Assembly: GCA_007120685.1 (NCBI GenBank)
Contig: SKNG01000395.1
Location: forward strand, 1 to 6,107
Direction: 5' to 3'
DNA from: Paracoccaceae bacterium
GTDB taxonomy: Bacteria; Pseudomonadota; Alphaproteobacteria; Rhodobacterales; Rhodobacteraceae
DNA: 6,107 bases
In this document: positions 4,184 through 6,107 of the stretch, in pieces
Position numbering within the stretch: position 1 is the first letter of the stretch
How the letters are laid out: every line of letters begins with the position of its first letter
Notes under the pieces: generated by a model
The model's database searches: none
Seen by the model: the letters and a program-made list of their open reading frames with translations, nothing else
What the model was told of the DNA's origin: nothing
Position numbers and translations under genes: made by a program

Positions 4184-6091
4184 ATGAAACGCAAGCTGGT
4201 GAGCGCCGCCGAGGCGGTGGCGCTGATCCGTCAGGGCGACACGATCACCACCTCGGGCTTCGTGGGCAACGGCGTGCCGGAGCATCTGCTGGCGGCTCTG
4301 GAGGCGCGGTTTCTGGAGGAGGGCGCACCGACCGGGTTGAGCCTGATCTTTGCCGCCGGGCAGGGCGACGGCAAGGAGCGTGGGCTGAACCGGCTGGGGC
4401 ACAAGGGGCTGTTGCGCCGGGTGATCGGCGGGCATTGGGGGCTGATCCCGAAAGTGGCCGCCTTGGCCGTGGAAGGCGAGATCGAGGGCTGGAACCTGCC
4501 GCAGGGCGTGATCAGCCACATGTTCCGCGACATTGCCGCCGGGCGGCCCGCGACGATCACGCCGGTGGGGCTGGAGACCTTTGTCGACCCGCGGCTTTCG
4601 GGCGGGCAGGTGCATCCGGGGGACGGCGAGGCGCTGGTCGAGCGGATCGAGATCGCCGGCAAGGAATGCCTGTCTTATCGGCTGTTCCCCATCGATGTGG
4701 CGCTGTTGCGGGGCACCACCGCCGATGAGGTGGGCAACATCACCATGGAGCATGAGGCGCTGGTGCTGGACAATCTGGCCCAGGCGATGGCCGCGCGCAA
4801 TTCCGGCGGGGTGGTGATCGTGCAGGTGGAGCGGCTGGCGGCGGCGCATAGTCTGGATGCAAGGGCGGTGGTGATCCCGGCGCCTTTGGTGGATGCCGTG
4901 GTGCTGGCGCCGGCGGAGAACCACATGCAGACCTATGCCACGCCCTATTCGCCGGCCTTTGCCCAGATCATCCGTGCCCCCGCCGGTGCCCTGCCGCCGA
5001 TGGCGCTGGATGCGCGCAAGATCATCGCCCGGCGCGCGGCTTTTGAACTGCCGGTGAACGGGGTGGTCAATCTGGGCATCGGCATGCCCGAGGGCGTGGC
5101 GGCAGTGGCGGGCGAGGAGGGGCTGCTGGACCATCTGACGCTGACCACCGAACCCGGCGTGGTGGGCGGGCAGCCGGCCTCAGGGCTCGATTTCGGGGCG
5201 GCGGTGAATACCGATGCGATCATCCCGCAGAATGCGCAGTTCGATTTCTACGACGGCGGCGGGCTGGACATGGCCTGTCTGGGCATGGCGGAGGTGGATG
5301 CGGCCGGCAATGTGAATGTCAGCCGCTTCGGGTCGAAGCTGGCGGGCGCGGGGGGGTTCATCAACATCAGTCAGAATGCGCGCGCGCTGGTCTTTGCCGG
5401 CACGCTGACGGCGGGCGGGTTGAAGGTGGCGGTGGATGACGGCTGGCTGCGGATTCAGGCCGAGGGCAAGGCGCGGAAGTTTCTGGACGCGGTGCAGCAG
5501 GTCACCTTTTCCGGCCCTCGCGCGGCGCGGCTGGACCGGCCGGTGCTGTATGTGACCGAACGCGCGGTGTTCGAACTGACGCCAGAGGGCGTGGCGTTGC
5601 GCGAGGTAGCGCCGGGGCTGGATGCCGAACGCGACGTGATTGCGCAGATGGGGTTCCGGCCGATCGTTGAGGCGGTGTCGGAGATGGATCCGCGCATCTT
5701 CCTGCCGCAGCCGATGGACCTGAAGCGCGACCTTCTGCACATGGATCTGGCGGACCGGATCACGCTCGACCGGGGCGAGGGGCGGCTCTTCATCAATTTC
5801 GAGAAGATGCGGCTGCGCGCGCCCGAGGATCTGGCGATGATCCGGGCGCGGGTGGAGGAATTGTGCCAGCCGTTGGACGAGAAGGTGGAGGCGATCGTCA
5901 CCTATGACGGCTTCCGGCTGGAGGATGATCTGGCCGACGCTTACGGGCAGCTGGTGGCGGAACTGGAGGCGCGGTTCTATGCCAAGGTCACGCGCTATTC
6001 CGGGTCGGCCTTTACGCGGATGAAGCTGGCGCGGATCCTGCCGGGGGTGACGGACCGGCCGCATCTGTTCCGGGGCGGACGCGGGGGATGA
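4184..6091 (+). CDS. Family I CoA-transferase, fused alpha/beta (propionate CoA-transferase/YdiF-like), with extra C-terminal domain
   Basis: This cytoplasmic enzyme moves CoA between acyl-CoAs and free carboxylic acids (acetate, propionate, 3-oxoacids and similar). The 635-residue product has an alpha half at about 1-270, with the CoA-transferase start TTSGFVGNGVPEHL at 22-35, and a beta half from about 278, with VNLGIGMPEG at 295-304. The catalytic glutamate is E323 in TTEPGVVGG at 321-329, which forms the acyl-glutamyl thioester in the family. NTDAIIPQNAQFDFYDGGG at 342-360 and GNVNVSRFG at 375-383 are further hallmarks. Typical Pct/YdiF enzymes have about 520-530 residues; here some 120 more follow (about 515-635). 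The ATG at 4184 is preceded by GGGAGGG at 4171-4177 with six bases between. The gene stands behind its own leader, apart from the nitrile hydratase operon. Exact substrates cannot be read from the sequence; annotation as a broad acyl-CoA:carboxylate transferase is safest. Confidence 0.92.
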   Translation: MKRKLVSAAEAVALIRQGDTITTSGFVGNGVPEHLLAALEARFLEEGAPTGLSLIFAAGQGDGKERGLNRLGHKGLLRRVIGGHWGLIPKVAALAVEGEIEGWNLPQGVISHMFRDIAAGRPATITPVGLETFVDPRLSGGQVHPGDGEALVERIEIAGKECLSYRLFPIDVALLRGTTADEVGNITMEHEALVLDNLAQAMAARNSGGVVIVQVERLAAAHSLDARAVVIPAPLVDAVVLAPAENHMQTYATPYSPAFAQIIRAPAGALPPMALDARKIIARRAAFELPVNGVVNLGIGMPEGVAAVAGEEGLLDHLTLTTEPGVVGGQPASGLDFGAAVNTDAIIPQNAQFDFYDGGGLDMACLGMAEVDAAGNVNVSRFGSKLAGAGGFINISQNARALVFAGTLTAGGLKVAVDDGWLRIQAEGKARKFLDAVQQVTFSGPRAARLDRPVLYVTERAVFELTPEGVALREVAPGLDAERDVIAQMGFRPIVEAVSEMDPRIFLPQPMDLKRDLLHMDLADRITLDRGEGRLFINFEKMRLRAPEDLAMIRARVEELCQPLDEKVEAIVTYDGFRLEDDLADAYGQLVAELEARFYAKVTRYSGSAFTRMKLARILPGVTDRPHLFRGGRGG

Positions 6092-6107
6092 GCCGGGCAG
6101 GGCGCGG
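6088..6107 (+). CDS. Possible start of a following gene (3' partial)
   Basis: An ATG at 6088 overlaps the CoA-transferase stop as ATGA, the same coupling seen between the nitrile hydratase subunits, and the frame stays open to the window edge (MSRAGR). A G-run at 6083-6087 directly precedes it, too close to be an ideal ribosome site. Twenty bases cannot identify a product; this may be chance. Confidence 0.25.

Noticed and set aside
4022..5134. 370-codon open frame on the minus strand opposite the CoA-transferase
   Set aside because: The + strand carries an intact enzyme with its catalytic glutamate; the antisense product is low-complexity His/Arg/Gln-rich sequence with no family features.

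Overview
The window is GC-rich, densely coded DNA from what looks like an alphaproteobacterium, probably Rhodobacteraceae. This rests on base composition, codon use and protein style, and no taxonomic marker gene is present. All genes I support lie on the + strand. There is no gene-free stretch over 300 bases; the two real intergenic gaps (1895-2028 and 3986-4183) hold hairpins and weak promoter candidates. I saw no tRNA, rRNA, CRISPR array, insertion sequence or attachment site.

Region 1 (3-1894) is the end of a ugp-type operon: ugpE (membrane permease, missing only about its first five residues) and ugpC (ATPase) of the sn-glycerol-3-phosphate ABC importer. The operon closes with two tandem perfect hairpins just after the ugpC stop.

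Region 2 (2029-3606) is a compact nitrile hydratase operon: alpha subunit, beta subunit and a small activator, all overlapping end to start. The alpha metal site reads C-T-L-C-S-C, the cobalt-type signature. The small activator in third place, with no P47K-type GTPase, fits the same class. The enzyme hydrates nitriles to amides. No amidase and no cobalt transporter is visible, so the rest of the pathway lies elsewhere or is absent.

Region 3 (3671-3985) is a 104-residue IsdG/ABM-fold protein that keeps the Asn-Trp-His triad of the non-canonical heme-degrading monooxygenases. It has an excellent ribosome binding site and is followed by an 18-bp perfect GC-rich inverted repeat.

Region 4 (4184-6091) is a 635-residue fused alpha/beta family I CoA-transferase (propionate CoA-transferase/YdiF-like) with its catalytic glutamate and an extra C-terminal domain of about 120 residues. 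Its leader carries an imperfect hairpin directly ahead of the ribosome binding site. The last bases may hold the start of a further gene.

Most of this is recognisable metabolism. The less ordinary points are the nitrile hydratase operon behind ugp, the His-rich alpha N-terminus, the visible homology between activator and beta subunit, the paired hairpins, and the uncharacterised C-terminal domain of the CoA-transferase. I found no strong evidence for a wholly new system.
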